Counted from the stretch's first letter, positions 1 to 5,991 are shown. The stretch: 6,239 nucleotides of DNA from Oscillospiraceae bacterium (GCA_029005335.1 JAQXFT010000104.1:1-6239); one strand, 5' to 3'. Numbers and translations are program-made. Notes: generated by a model from the letters alone, not told the origin.

Positions 1-149
1 AAAGATATAACTATGAGCTTGCAAATCTGAAAAATATACTTTATTCATTAGCTGCTCTTTATTTACTGATAAGTAAAGTAAAAAAAGAATTTTGTTCGAA
101 CATTGAATTTGAAATGGATTCAGATATTTTTTATATTGACCAAATATAG
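1..149 (+). CDS. C-terminal end of an unidentified protein (5' truncated by window edge)
   Basis: An open frame enters from the left edge. Its first whole codon is at base 3 and it runs 48 codons to a TAG at 147-149. The visible residues read RYNYELANLKNILYSLAALY, followed by a lysine-containing stretch and an acidic tail ending DSDIFYIDQI. The ILYSLAALYLLISKV part is hydrophobic enough to be an amphipathic helix or a short membrane segment, but it is too short to decide. I do not recognise the family. The reading as a real gene end rests on the uninterrupted frame up to the edge, protein-like composition, and an intrinsic terminator on the same strand about 110 bases downstream. The start codon, total length and function lie outside the window. 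A chance open stretch of this size is possible in AT-rich DNA, so confidence is moderate. Confidence 0.5.
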   Translation, partial: RYNYELANLKNILYSLAALYLLISKVKKEFCSNIEFEMDSDIFYIDQI

Positions 150-169
150 CTATTCTGTTTAAAAACAGA

Positions 170-282
170 ATTAATGGTACTTAAGAGCCAAAGAATAATT
201 GTTTTTCACGGGCGACCATTGGTAGCCTGTTATTTTATAGTTTTTCAACAAGCTGGGGCGGACAGAAATGTCCGTTTTTTTT
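170..282 (+). ncRNA. Possible structured 3' UTR or small RNA ending in a terminator
   Basis: This gene-free stretch after the partial gene contains a clear hairpin at 208-230. ACGGGC pairs with GCCTGT (one G-U) and an inner ACC pairs with GGT across one G-A mismatch, closing an ATT loop. A GC-rich single-stranded piece (AGCTGGGG) follows, then the intrinsic terminator at 259-282. A poor promoter-like pair (TTGACC at 136-141, a weak TTTAAA at 158-163) sits just upstream. The stretch could be the 3' UTR of the left-edge gene or an independent small RNA of about 110 bases. It matches no riboswitch or RNA class that I recognise. The start given here is approximate. Confidence 0.25.
259..282 (+). 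terminator. Rho-independent terminator, rightward
   Basis: A perfect 6-bp stem, CGGACA (259-264) with TGTCCG (269-274), closes a GAAA tetraloop and is followed directly by eight T residues (275-282). This is a textbook intrinsic terminator for transcripts coming from the left. It would end the partial gene at 1-149 or a small RNA in between. Confidence 0.88.
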
Positions 283-286
283 GTTT

Positions 287-320
287 AAAAAAAATACCGC
301 ATTCCCGAAAGAATGCGGTA
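287..320 (-). terminator. Rho-independent terminator of spoVS, leftward
   Basis: A perfect 10-bp stem, TACCGCATTC (295-304) with GAATGCGGTA (311-320), has a 6-base loop. On the + strand it is preceded by eight A residues at 287-294, which read as a U-tract on the leftward transcript. It lies 25 bases past the spoVS stop codon and is the evident end of the leftward ymdB-spoVS unit. It abuts the rightward terminator at 259-282, so the two converging transcripts are insulated from each other. Confidence 0.9.
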
Positions 321-345
321 ATCAGGAAAAATATTTTTTTTAAAA

Positions 346-606
346 TTATCTCTGCTCACAGATAAGCTTGATAGCAGTTCTTTCTTCTCCGTCAATCTGG
401 ATATTTGCGAATGCCGGAATACAGATAAGGTCTATACCTATGGGAGCGAGATAGCCTCTTGCGATAGCGATAGCCTTTATTGCCTGATTTGATGCTCCGG
501 CACCGACAGCCTGAACCTCAACGGCTTTCTGCTCTCTGATGACGCCGGCAACAGCACCTGCAACGGAATTAGGTGATGAATGTGATGATACCTTTAAAAT
601 TTCCAT
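346..606 (-). CDS. spoVS: Stage V sporulation protein S (SpoVS)
   Basis: An 86-residue protein, the usual full length of the family. It begins MEILKVSSHSSPNSVAGAVA and carries the conserved core VGAGASNQAIKAIAIARGYL and IDLICIPAF, ending in IDGEERTAIKLI. As I recall it, nearly every position aligns with Bacillus subtilis SpoVS. SpoVS is a small Alba-like-fold cytoplasmic protein needed for spore development beyond stage V; its biochemical activity is poorly defined, and nucleic-acid binding is suggested by the fold. The start is set by a strong AGGAGGT (614-620) 7 bases before ATG. The gene lies downstream of ymdB on the same strand, the same neighbourhood as in B. subtilis (rny-ymdB-spoVS). 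It has its own promoter in the 129-base gap and its own terminator. A 7-bp AT-rich hairpin (625-631 with 640-646) sits in the leader just upstream of the ribosome site. Confidence 0.97.
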   Translation of the reverse strand: MEILKVSSHSSPNSVAGAVAGVIREQKAVEVQAVGAGASNQAIKAIAIARGYLAPIGIDLICIPAFANIQIDGEERTAIKLICEQR

Positions 607-683
607 ACTTGAAACCTCCTGTGGAAAAAACGTTGTTAAGTTTTTTGATATTTTAAAAAGCTCTGATAATTCAAAGCAATTAT

Positions 684-712
684 ATTATACAACAAATTAA
701 TTCAAAATGCAA
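684..712 (-). promoter_or_regulatory. Sigma-A-type promoter for spoVS
   Basis: On the - strand, TTGCAT (707-712) and a perfect TATAAT (684-689) are separated by exactly 17 bases. Transcription would begin near 677, giving a leader of about 70 bases before the spoVS ATG. In B. subtilis spoVS is expressed from a sigma-H promoter. I looked for a sigma-H AGGA...GAAT pair here and saw only a GAATTA-like piece without a good upstream box, so a housekeeping promoter is the better reading. Confidence 0.7.
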
Positions 713-735
713 TAGACTTGAGAAAACTTTGTGTA

Positions 736-1500
736 TTATCTCACAATAATTCTTTGAATTTTGTTGCTTTTGCCTAATTTTTCATTGAAGTCAATGACAA
801 CTCCATTGATAAAGCAGGAATTTTGTGATTCTTTGAATTTTGTCGGATACCTGAATCTGAGACGGTCGAGAGCCGGCTTGATATCCACTCCGAGTATTGA
901 AAGCTCTGCACCGGTCATTCCGGCATCGGTGATATATGCTGTATGAGAGCCTAATATAATTTCGTCAGCCGTCTGTACGTGTGTATGAGTTCCCAGAACA
1001 GCAGTAACCTTTCCTGTCAGATAATGTCCCATAGCTTTTTTTTCGGAGGTCGCTTCCGCATGGAAATCGATAAAGATATTCGGCGTATCAATATTTTTAA
1101 GAATATTATCCATGCAGGTGAACGGATTGTCAAGCGGTTCCATATTGACAGTACCCATAAGGTTAAGCACAGCTATCTGAAATTTTCCGAAGTCAAGAGT
1201 GCAGATTCCCTTTCCGGTACAGCCTTCCGGAAAATTCAGCGGTCTGATGATGTTTTCATTCTCGAATACTTTTTCGCAGTCATATCTTCTGAAACAGTGA
1301 TTTCCGGTAGTAATGACATCAGCACCGATATTCAGGAGATATTCTGCCGATTCCTTTGTTATGCCGTTTCCCTCTGCGGAGTTTTCACCGTTTATGACTG
1401 TTATATCTATTCCGTATTCCTTTTTGATTGAATATAGTTTTTGTGAAAGAAAATTACAGCCGTTTTTTCCTACTACGTCACCTATAAAAAGAAGTTTCAT
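736..1500 (-). CDS. ymdB: YmdB-family metallophosphoesterase (cyclic-nucleotide phosphodiesterase)
   Basis: A 254-residue protein of the TIGR00282/YmdB calcineurin-like phosphoesterase family (B. subtilis YmdB is about 264). The bimetal-site residues are all visible: D8 in FIGDVVG, E39 and N40 in INGEN, N67 and H68 in TGNH, H147 in DFHAEATSEK, and H172 and H174 in GTHTHVQTAD. The family signature ITDAGMTG is also present. In B. subtilis YmdB is a cytoplasmic phosphodiesterase that hydrolyses 2',3'- and 3',5'-cyclic nucleotides and affects the choice between motility and biofilm; that role is family knowledge. No signal peptide is visible. The ATG is the only good start, but the ribosome site is poor (AAAGGG about 13 bases upstream). 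No terminator separates it from spoVS, so read-through is likely. The rny gene that often precedes ymdB is absent; the region upstream is divergent. Confidence 0.95.
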   Translation of the reverse strand: MKLLFIGDVVGKNGCNFLSQKLYSIKKEYGIDITVINGENSAEGNGITKESAEYLLNIGADVITTGNHCFRRYDCEKVFENENIIRPLNFPEGCTGKGICTLDFGKFQIAVLNLMGTVNMEPLDNPFTCMDNILKNIDTPNIFIDFHAEATSEKKAMGHYLTGKVTAVLGTHTHVQTADEIILGSHTAYITDAGMTGAELSILGVDIKPALDRLRFRYPTKFKESQNSCFINGVVIDFNEKLGKSNKIQRIIVR

Positions 1501-1539
1501 AAATTTAATTTATACCCTTTCAAAATAATCAGCATATAT

Positions 1540-1568
1540 ATTATATCATAGATTTCCATAAAATTCAA
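1540..1568 (-). promoter_or_regulatory. Sigma-A-type promoter for ymdB
   Basis: On the - strand, TTGAAT (1563-1568) and a perfect TATAAT (1540-1545) are 17 bases apart. Initiation near 1533 would leave a leader of about 33 bases. The -35 box is one base from the edge of the inverted repeat at 1570-1654, whose arm (GAGAATTTTTC read leftward) lies where an UP element would be. Confidence 0.75.
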
Positions 1569-1569
1569 G

Positions 1570-1654
1570 GAAAAATTCTCTGAGCATATCGGGTATATGT
1601 TCAGTTGTCAGCTATCATTACAACTGAACAACAAGGTTGCCCTGAGAATTTTTC
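1570..1654. repeat. Nested inverted repeat between divergent promoters
   Basis: Two perfect inverted repeats are nested. The outer arms are GAAAAATTCTC (1570-1580) and GAGAATTTTTC (1644-1654), 11 bp. The inner arms are TGTTCAGTTGT (1598-1608) and ACAACTGAACA (1620-1630), 11 bp with an 11-base loop. Together they fill the gap between the two divergent -35 boxes (1563-1568 leftward, 1663-1668 rightward), so neither promoter should transcribe them. Possible readings are a paired operator for a shared regulator, AT-rich UP-like arms for both promoters, a small non-autonomous insertion element with terminal inverted repeats, or an unrecognised small RNA. No target-site duplication is obvious and there is no open frame of note inside. 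Confidence 0.85.
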
Positions 1655-1662
1655 ATATGCTA

Positions 1663-1691
1663 TTGTAAAATCTGTAGAAGTGTGGTATAAT
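1663..1691 (+). promoter_or_regulatory. Sigma-A-type promoter (extended -10) of the yloU-fakA-recG operon
   Basis: TTGTAA (1663-1668) and a perfect TATAAT (1686-1691) are spaced by 17 bases, and a TG at 1683-1684 forms an extended -10. Initiation near 1698 gives a leader of about 30 bases to the yloU ATG. It is the only clear promoter ahead of the three closely spaced rightward genes. Confidence 0.78.
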
Positions 1692-1727
1692 TATAAAGTA
1701 TAAATTTTTTCGGAGCGTGATGACTAT

Positions 1728-2078
1728 ATGATAAAGCTTGAAAATTATATCGGAAATATATTTATAACTGACCATTATCTCAGAGAGCTTGTTGAGTATA
1801 CGGTCTGTAATTGCTTTGGCGTCGCCGGAATATGTCCTGCAACTCCGCTTGACAGTCTGATTTCCAGAATCTTCCCTCAGTACGGCAAAAGGGGAATTAT
1901 ATTGTATATGGATAACAGAAACAGGCTTGTTATTGAACTTCATATTTCTGTGGCATATGGTATAAATATCAGTACTGTTGCAAAAAGTGTTGCACATAAG
2001 GTTAAATTTGCTGTAAGCCAGTCAGTCAGAAATGCTGAATGCAGAATTAATGTATTTGTTGATGATATAAAATCATAA
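1728..2078 (+). CDS. yloU: Asp23/Gls24 family protein (YloU-like)
   Basis: A 116-residue protein matching the Asp23/Gls24 (DUF322) layout. An N-terminal GNIFITDHYLRELVEYTV segment (about 9-26) leads into FGVAGI. A hydrophobic beta stretch LVIELHISVAYGINISTVAK (about 67-86) follows, then an amphipathic helix and the closing strand INVFVDDI. Family members are small envelope- or alkaline-stress-associated proteins; Staphylococcus aureus Asp23 is held at the membrane by partners. This one has no signal peptide or membrane helix of its own. The specific function of YloU is not established. Its position directly ahead of fakA and recG matches the yloU-yloV-recG neighbourhood of Firmicutes, which supports the call. 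GGAG at 1712-1715 is 12 bases from ATG 1728, a long spacing; an ATG at 1720 is out of frame. Cysteines at about 27, 29 and 36 are a local oddity of unknown meaning. Confidence 0.85.
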   Translation: MIKLENYIGNIFITDHYLRELVEYTVCNCFGVAGICPATPLDSLISRIFPQYGKRGIILYMDNRNRLVIELHISVAYGINISTVAKSVAHKVKFAVSQSVRNAECRINVFVDDIKS

Positions 2079-2093
2079 CTGGAGGATTTTCTT

Positions 2094-3749
2094 GTGATAA
2101 AAGGTAGTTTATTAAGAGATGCATTTATATCCGCCGGCATTACTATTGCCAACAAAAAACGTGATATAGATGAACTTAACGTATATCCCGTGCCGGACGG
2201 TGATACCGGCAGTAACATGTCCATGACTATGAATAATGCTGTTGCTGAACTTTATAAAATGAACGAAAGCGTTACTGTTTCAGAAGTAACAGCTGTAACG
2301 GCTTCCGCACTTCTGAGAGGTGCAAGAGGAAATTCCGGAGTAATTCTTTCACTTATATTCAGAGGACTTTCAAAGGGTCTTAGCGGTATGGAGGAGGCTG
2401 ACTGCGAAAGCTTTGCAAATGCCCTTGAAATCGGTGTTGATTCCGCATACAAGGCTGTTATGAATCCTACAGAGGGAACTATTCTCACAGTAGTAAAGGC
2501 ATCTGCCATGAAGGCTCAGGAATCTGCAAGGTCTACAAGTGATTTTGTACTCTTCTGGAGCGAGGTCTGCGATGAAGCTCAGAGAACTCTTGAAAAAACT
2601 CCGGATATGCTCCCTGTACTCAAAAAGGCAGGCGTTGTTGATGCAGGCGGTCAGGGACTTGTTATAATATTCAAGGCTATGCTTGAAATATTCAGAGGTG
2701 GCAGAATTGCCGAGCAGGATTCAAAGCCTGAAAATCCTGTATCCGTTGAATCATTCTCAACGGCAGTAAGTGAATTTGATGAGGAAATCAACTTTACATA
2801 CTGTACTGAATTTATAGTACAGAAAAGTAAGGATTGTCCGGATTCCTCAGTGCTGAGAGCATACCTCGAAACTATAGGTGATTGCGTTGTAGTTGTTGAT
2901 GATGACGAAATTATAAAAGTACACGTTCATACAGACAGCCCCGGACTTGCACTCCAGAAAGCCCTTATGTTCGGAATATTCATCAATGACCCTAAGCCAA
3001 AAATAGAAAATATGCGTATACAGCATGAAAATAAAGTCATTGAGGCAAGAACTGCGGAAAATAACGGCTATAAATCCGTTGAACCGGAAAAGAAATACGG
3101 TTTCGTTGCAGTAGCCTCCGGAAACGGTATTGAAGATATGTTCCGTGATTTGGGTGCTGATGTCATTGTAAAGGGAGGTCAGACTATGAATCCCTCTACT
3201 GATGATATTCTCAGGGCTATACAGTCAACTCCTGCTGAAATCGTCTTTGTACTTCCGAATAATAAAAATATTATCATGTCTGCTGAACAGGCTGTACGCC
3301 TTTCCGACAGAAAAGTATGCGTTCTTCAGACAAGAACCATTCCTCAGGGAATATCTGCAATGCTGGCTTTTGATGATGGAGCTGAGCTTTCTGAAAATAA
3401 GCTCGCTATGACCAAAGCTCTTGAAAAGGTTTCAACAGGTCAGATTACTTTTGCTGCAAGAGATGCTGAATATGAAGGACACTCTATTAAAGAGGGCGAA
3501 ATTCTTGCTCTTGATAACGGAAAACTGAGCTTTACCGAAAAGGACGTTTCAAAGGCAGCATACAAGCTTATCAGAAAGCTTGTAAAAAGTGACAGCAGCT
3601 ATATTACTATTATATATGGCTCTGATGTTACAGAGGATAACGCCGAAAAACTATGCCGTAATGTTCAGAATAAGTTCGGTGACAAAATAAGCGTTACTCT
3701 TATATGCGGAGGTCAGCCCGTTTATTACTATATTATTTCAGTTGAGTGA
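2094..3749 (+). CDS. fakA: Fatty acid kinase subunit A (FakA/YloV, DAK2-domain protein)
   Basis: A 551-residue protein, the normal size for FakA. The N-terminal DhaL/DAK2 ATP-binding domain (about 1-200) has NVYPVPDGDTGSNM (29-42; D35 and D37 are the expected magnesium ligands), RGARGNSGVIL (75-85) and VVDAGGQGL (181-189). The middle domain (about 230-310) has YCTEF (C237) and VHVHTDSPG (H277, H279, D281), which match the metal-site cysteine and histidines I recall for FakA. The C-terminal part (about 330-551) is the DegV-like region. FakA uses ATP to phosphorylate a fatty acid bound by FakB; the acyl-phosphate then feeds phospholipid synthesis through PlsX/PlsY. This lets the cell use host or recycled fatty acids. 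No fakB lies in the window. The start is GTG, chosen for GGAGG at 2081-2085, 8 bases upstream, and the match to family N-termini. It is 15 bases after yloU and overlaps recG by 4 bases. Confidence 0.95.
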   Translation: MIKGSLLRDAFISAGITIANKKRDIDELNVYPVPDGDTGSNMSMTMNNAVAELYKMNESVTVSEVTAVTASALLRGARGNSGVILSLIFRGLSKGLSGMEEADCESFANALEIGVDSAYKAVMNPTEGTILTVVKASAMKAQESARSTSDFVLFWSEVCDEAQRTLEKTPDMLPVLKKAGVVDAGGQGLVIIFKAMLEIFRGGRIAEQDSKPENPVSVESFSTAVSEFDEEINFTYCTEFIVQKSKDCPDSSVLRAYLETIGDCVVVVDDDEIIKVHVHTDSPGLALQKALMFGIFINDPKPKIENMRIQHENKVIEARTAENNGYKSVEPEKKYGFVAVASGNGIEDMFRDLGADVIVKGGQTMNPSTDDILRAIQSTPAEIVFVLPNNKNIIMSAEQAVRLSDRKVCVLQTRTIPQGISAMLAFDDGAELSENKLAMTKALEKVSTGQITFAARDAEYEGHSIKEGEILALDNGKLSFTEKDVSKAAYKLIRKLVKSDSSYITIIYGSDVTEDNAEKLCRNVQNKFGDKISVTLICGGQPVYYYIISVE

Positions 3750-5788
3750 GTAATTTATATATGAATGATATTTATAATCCGGTTGAATCACTTTACAGAA
3801 TAGGAAAGGCAAGGGCTGAAAAATATCATAAGCTCGGAATAAATACTATTTATGACCTTCTCTATTATATCCCAAGAGATTATGTTGATTTCAGAAAATA
3901 TATTCCCATATCAGATGCGGAATCAGGGGAATACTGCGTTCTTAAACTGAAAATTACTGCACTTCTTTCGCCTGTTCAGGTCAGAAATATGATGATTTAC
4001 AAGGCTTCCGCTACTGACGGCGAATCCGATATAACTATAATAATATACAATAATTTCTACGCATTCAATGCATTGCAGAAAAATGCTGTATATTATATGT
4101 ACGGAAAAGTAAATGAAAATCTATACGGACGTGAAATCCTTTCCCCTCAGTATATTTCTGAGGGCGAGGTTCTTATTCAGCCTAAATATAAGCTTACGGC
4201 AGGTCTTACCGTCAATATGATTCGTGCCAATATAAAGCAGGCTGTTGAGATTATGAAAAAAAATCCCTTTGAAACTCTTCCTGAGTATATAATCAGAGAA
4301 AATAATCTCTGTTCTATTATGTATGCTCTTGAAAATATTCATTTTCCCGAAAGCACTGAGGCTTCCGAAAATTCAAGAAAACGCCTTGCCTTTGAGGAAA
4401 TCCTCATGCTTCAGCTCAGTATGGCTTTTATGAAATCCCGTAACAAGAACCATACCGCAAATATCATGGATAAAAAAATTAAGATTCCCGAATTTCTTCA
4501 GAATCTTCCTTTTGAAATGACTGACGGACAAAAAAATGCTCTTAAAGAAATTATCAGGGATTTGTGCCGTGATGTTCCTATGAACCGTCTTCTGCAGGGA
4601 GATGTCGGAAGCGGTAAAACTGCCGTTGCCTGCGGAGCGTGCTATTTTGCTTTTAAAAACGGTTTTCAATCTGCACTTATGGCACCTACTGAAATTCTTG
4701 CATCACAGCATTATTCAACGCTTTCTGAATTTCTTGAACCTCTTGGTGTTCATGTCTGTCTGCTCACCGGTTCAGTTACAGCTAAAAGCAGACGTGATAT
4801 AAAGGAAAAAATAAAATCGGGCTATTACAGCGTTGTTGTCGGAACTCATGCTATTATACAGAAGGATATTGAATTTGATTCCCTCGCTCTTGTAATTACT
4901 GATGAACAGCACCGCTTCGGAGTAAATCAGCGTTCAGCCCTTGCCGGAAAGGGTAATTTGCCTCATAAGCTTGTAATGTCCGCAACACCTATTCCACGTA
5001 CCCTTGCTCTTATTATATATGGCGACCTTGATGTGTCTGTAATAAATCAGCTCCCTGAAGGCAGAAAGCCTGTTGCCACTTATGCTGTTACCGGAAAGCT
5101 CCGTGAACGTGCATATGGCTTTGTACGCAAGGCTCTGGATTCCGGACGTCAGGCTTATGTAATATGCCCGCTGATTGAGGATTCGGAAAGTGATTTGATT
5201 TCCGTCAGGTCGTATGCTGAATACGCTGAAAAAAATTTCCTTAAAGGATATTCAATAGGTATTCTTCATGGCAGAATGTCATCAGCTGAAAAGGATTCCG
5301 CAATGTCTGATTTCAAGAACGGCAGAACACAGGTTCTGATTTGTACTACTGTTGTTGAAGTTGGCGTTGATGTTCCGAATGCAACAGTTATTGTAATAGA
5401 AAATGCTGACCGCTTCGGACTTTCACAGCTTCATCAGCTAAGGGGACGTGTCGGACGTGGTCAGTATGAAAGCTCATGCATACTTATTACTGACAATGTA
5501 AGCGACGAATGCAGGGAACGTATGAAAATTATGTGCCATACCTCAGATGGCTTTGAAATATCCGAACAGGATTTGCGTATGAGAGGCCCCGGAGATTTTT
5601 TCGGAAGCCGTCAGCATGGTCTGCCCCCTATGAAAATTGCTGATTTGGAATGTGATATGCCTATGATGGAAAAAATTCAGAAAATAGTCAGGGATATTCT
5701 CTCCGTAGACTCTATGCTTGAACTTCCTGAAAACTCCTGCCTTAAAAATTCAATGATGTCTCTTTTTGACAAGGAGCTTATCGGATAA
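3746..5788 (+). CDS. recG: ATP-dependent DNA helicase RecG
   Basis: A 680-residue superfamily 2 helicase, full length for RecG. An N-terminal segment starts with YRIGKARAEKYHKLGI, and an OB-fold wedge domain spans about 60-140. Helicase motifs follow in order: Walker A GDVGSGKT (285-292), motif Ia APTEILASQH (313-322), motif II DEQH (386-389), motif III SATPIPRT (412-419), motif V region VVEVGVDVPNA (536-546) and motif VI QLRGRVGRG (564-572). The RecG-specific TRG region runs 602-625 (GFEISEQDLRMRGPGDFFGS). RecG remodels stalled replication forks and branch-migrates Holliday junctions. The start is uncertain. GTG 3746 overlaps the fakA stop as GTGA, suggesting coupled translation, but has no ribosome site. 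ATG 3761, five codons later, has a weak GAGTGAG about 10 bases upstream and gives a more typical RecG N-terminus. No strong rightward terminator follows. Confidence 0.97.
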   Translation: MSNLYMNDIYNPVESLYRIGKARAEKYHKLGINTIYDLLYYIPRDYVDFRKYIPISDAESGEYCVLKLKITALLSPVQVRNMMIYKASATDGESDITIIIYNNFYAFNALQKNAVYYMYGKVNENLYGREILSPQYISEGEVLIQPKYKLTAGLTVNMIRANIKQAVEIMKKNPFETLPEYIIRENNLCSIMYALENIHFPESTEASENSRKRLAFEEILMLQLSMAFMKSRNKNHTANIMDKKIKIPEFLQNLPFEMTDGQKNALKEIIRDLCRDVPMNRLLQGDVGSGKTAVACGACYFAFKNGFQSALMAPTEILASQHYSTLSEFLEPLGVHVCLLTGSVTAKSRRDIKEKIKSGYYSVVVGTHAIIQKDIEFDSLALVITDEQHRFGVNQRSALAGKGNLPHKLVMSATPIPRTLALIIYGDLDVSVINQLPEGRKPVATYAVTGKLRERAYGFVRKALDSGRQAYVICPLIEDSESDLISVRSYAEYAEKNFLKGYSIGILHGRMSSAEKDSAMSDFKNGRTQVLICTTVVEVGVDVPNATVIVIENADRFGLSQLHQLRGRVGRGQYESSCILITDNVSDECRERMKIMCHTSDGFEISEQDLRMRGPGDFFGSRQHGLPPMKIADLECDMPMMEKIQKIVRDILSVDSMLELPENSCLKNSMMSLFDKELIG

Positions 5789-5910
5789 TTAGTTAAAATA
5801 AAAGAAAATTTCCGAAATTTCAGAAAAATGTGTCTCCGAATCCGGATTTGTGACGATATATGGCGATTTTTAAGGCATAAAAAAATTTCTGAATTTTTTT
5901 CAGAAAAAGC
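5789..5910. other. Gene-free, hairpin-rich AT stretch after recG
   Basis: No gene is visible between the recG stop and the tRNA promoter. An imperfect hairpin at 5832-5854 (GTC/GAC, then CGAAT with ATTTG around CCGG) lacks an adjacent T-tract. At 5886-5906, TTTCTGAA pairs with TTCAGAAA in an 8-bp stem. A competing all-AT fold uses 5879-5887 with 5892-5900 around a TCTG loop. TTTCAGAAAAA occurs twice (5818-5828, 5898-5908), so the upstream copy could also pair with 5886-5893. The seven A residues at 5879-5885 give a U-tract only for leftward transcription, so this is terminator-shaped on the - strand and not clearly on the recG strand. Confidence 0.5.
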
Positions 5911-5939
5911 TTGACATTTTGAAAAACTTGTGATATAAT
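5911..5939 (+). promoter_or_regulatory. Perfect-consensus sigma-A promoter of the tRNA cluster
   Basis: TTGACA (5911-5916) and TATAAT (5934-5939) are separated by exactly 17 bases, with both boxes fully consensus. Initiation near 5945-5946 leaves a leader of about 46 bases before the first tRNA. A promoter of this strength is typical of stable RNA genes. AT-rich hairpin sequence lies immediately upstream and may also serve as an UP element. Confidence 0.92.
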
Positions 5940-5946
5940 ATAATAG

Positions 5947-5965
5947 TCGTCAGGAGAGATGACGA
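5947..5965 (+). other. Leader stem-loop before the tRNA cluster
   Basis: TCGTCA (5947-5952) pairs with TGACGA (5960-5965) in a perfect 6-bp stem with a GGAGAGA loop, right at the predicted 5' end of the tRNA precursor. It may protect the transcript 5' end or guide processing; this is inference. An 8-codon frame (5959-5985) begins in the stem but is not convincing as a peptide. Confidence 0.4.
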
Positions 5966-5991
5966 AAAGAAAAATGTTAAGATGATTTGAT

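Noticed and set aside
136..163. Promoter for a small RNA (TTGACC with TTTAAA)
   Set aside because: The -10 matches consensus poorly and lies over the end of the partial gene and a short palindrome at 153-170, so it is mentioned but not listed as a promoter.
174..365. Open frame of 63 codons on the + strand
   Set aside because: It runs through both intrinsic terminators and into the spoVS gene on the opposite strand, has no ribosome site, and translates the T-tract as meaningless sequence.
684..735. Sigma-H promoter for spoVS
   Set aside because: A GAATTA-like -10 piece exists near 700, but no AGGA-type -35 is at the right distance, while a sigma-A pair with ideal spacing is present.
761..1528. 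Several + strand open frames opposite ymdB (761-946, 979-1431, 1313-1528)
   Set aside because: They lie antisense to a well-conserved YmdB coding sequence, overlap each other, lack ribosome sites and show no recognisable domain.
1570..1654. Nested inverted repeat read as a terminator
   Set aside because: The genes on either side point away from it, so no transcript from this window needs to end here, and the arms end in ATTTTTC rather than a clean T-tract after a GC-rich stem.
1653..2224. Two - strand open frames opposite yloU and the start of fakA (1653-1997, 1940-2224)
   Set aside because: They are shadows of the real genes on the + strand; the first also runs through the yloU promoter.
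5959..5985. Eight-codon frame (MTKRKMLR) after AGGAG in the tRNA leader
   Set aside because: The ribosome-site-like sequence is only 2-3 bases from the ATG and lies in the loop of a stem at the 5' end of a tRNA precursor, so it is probably chance.
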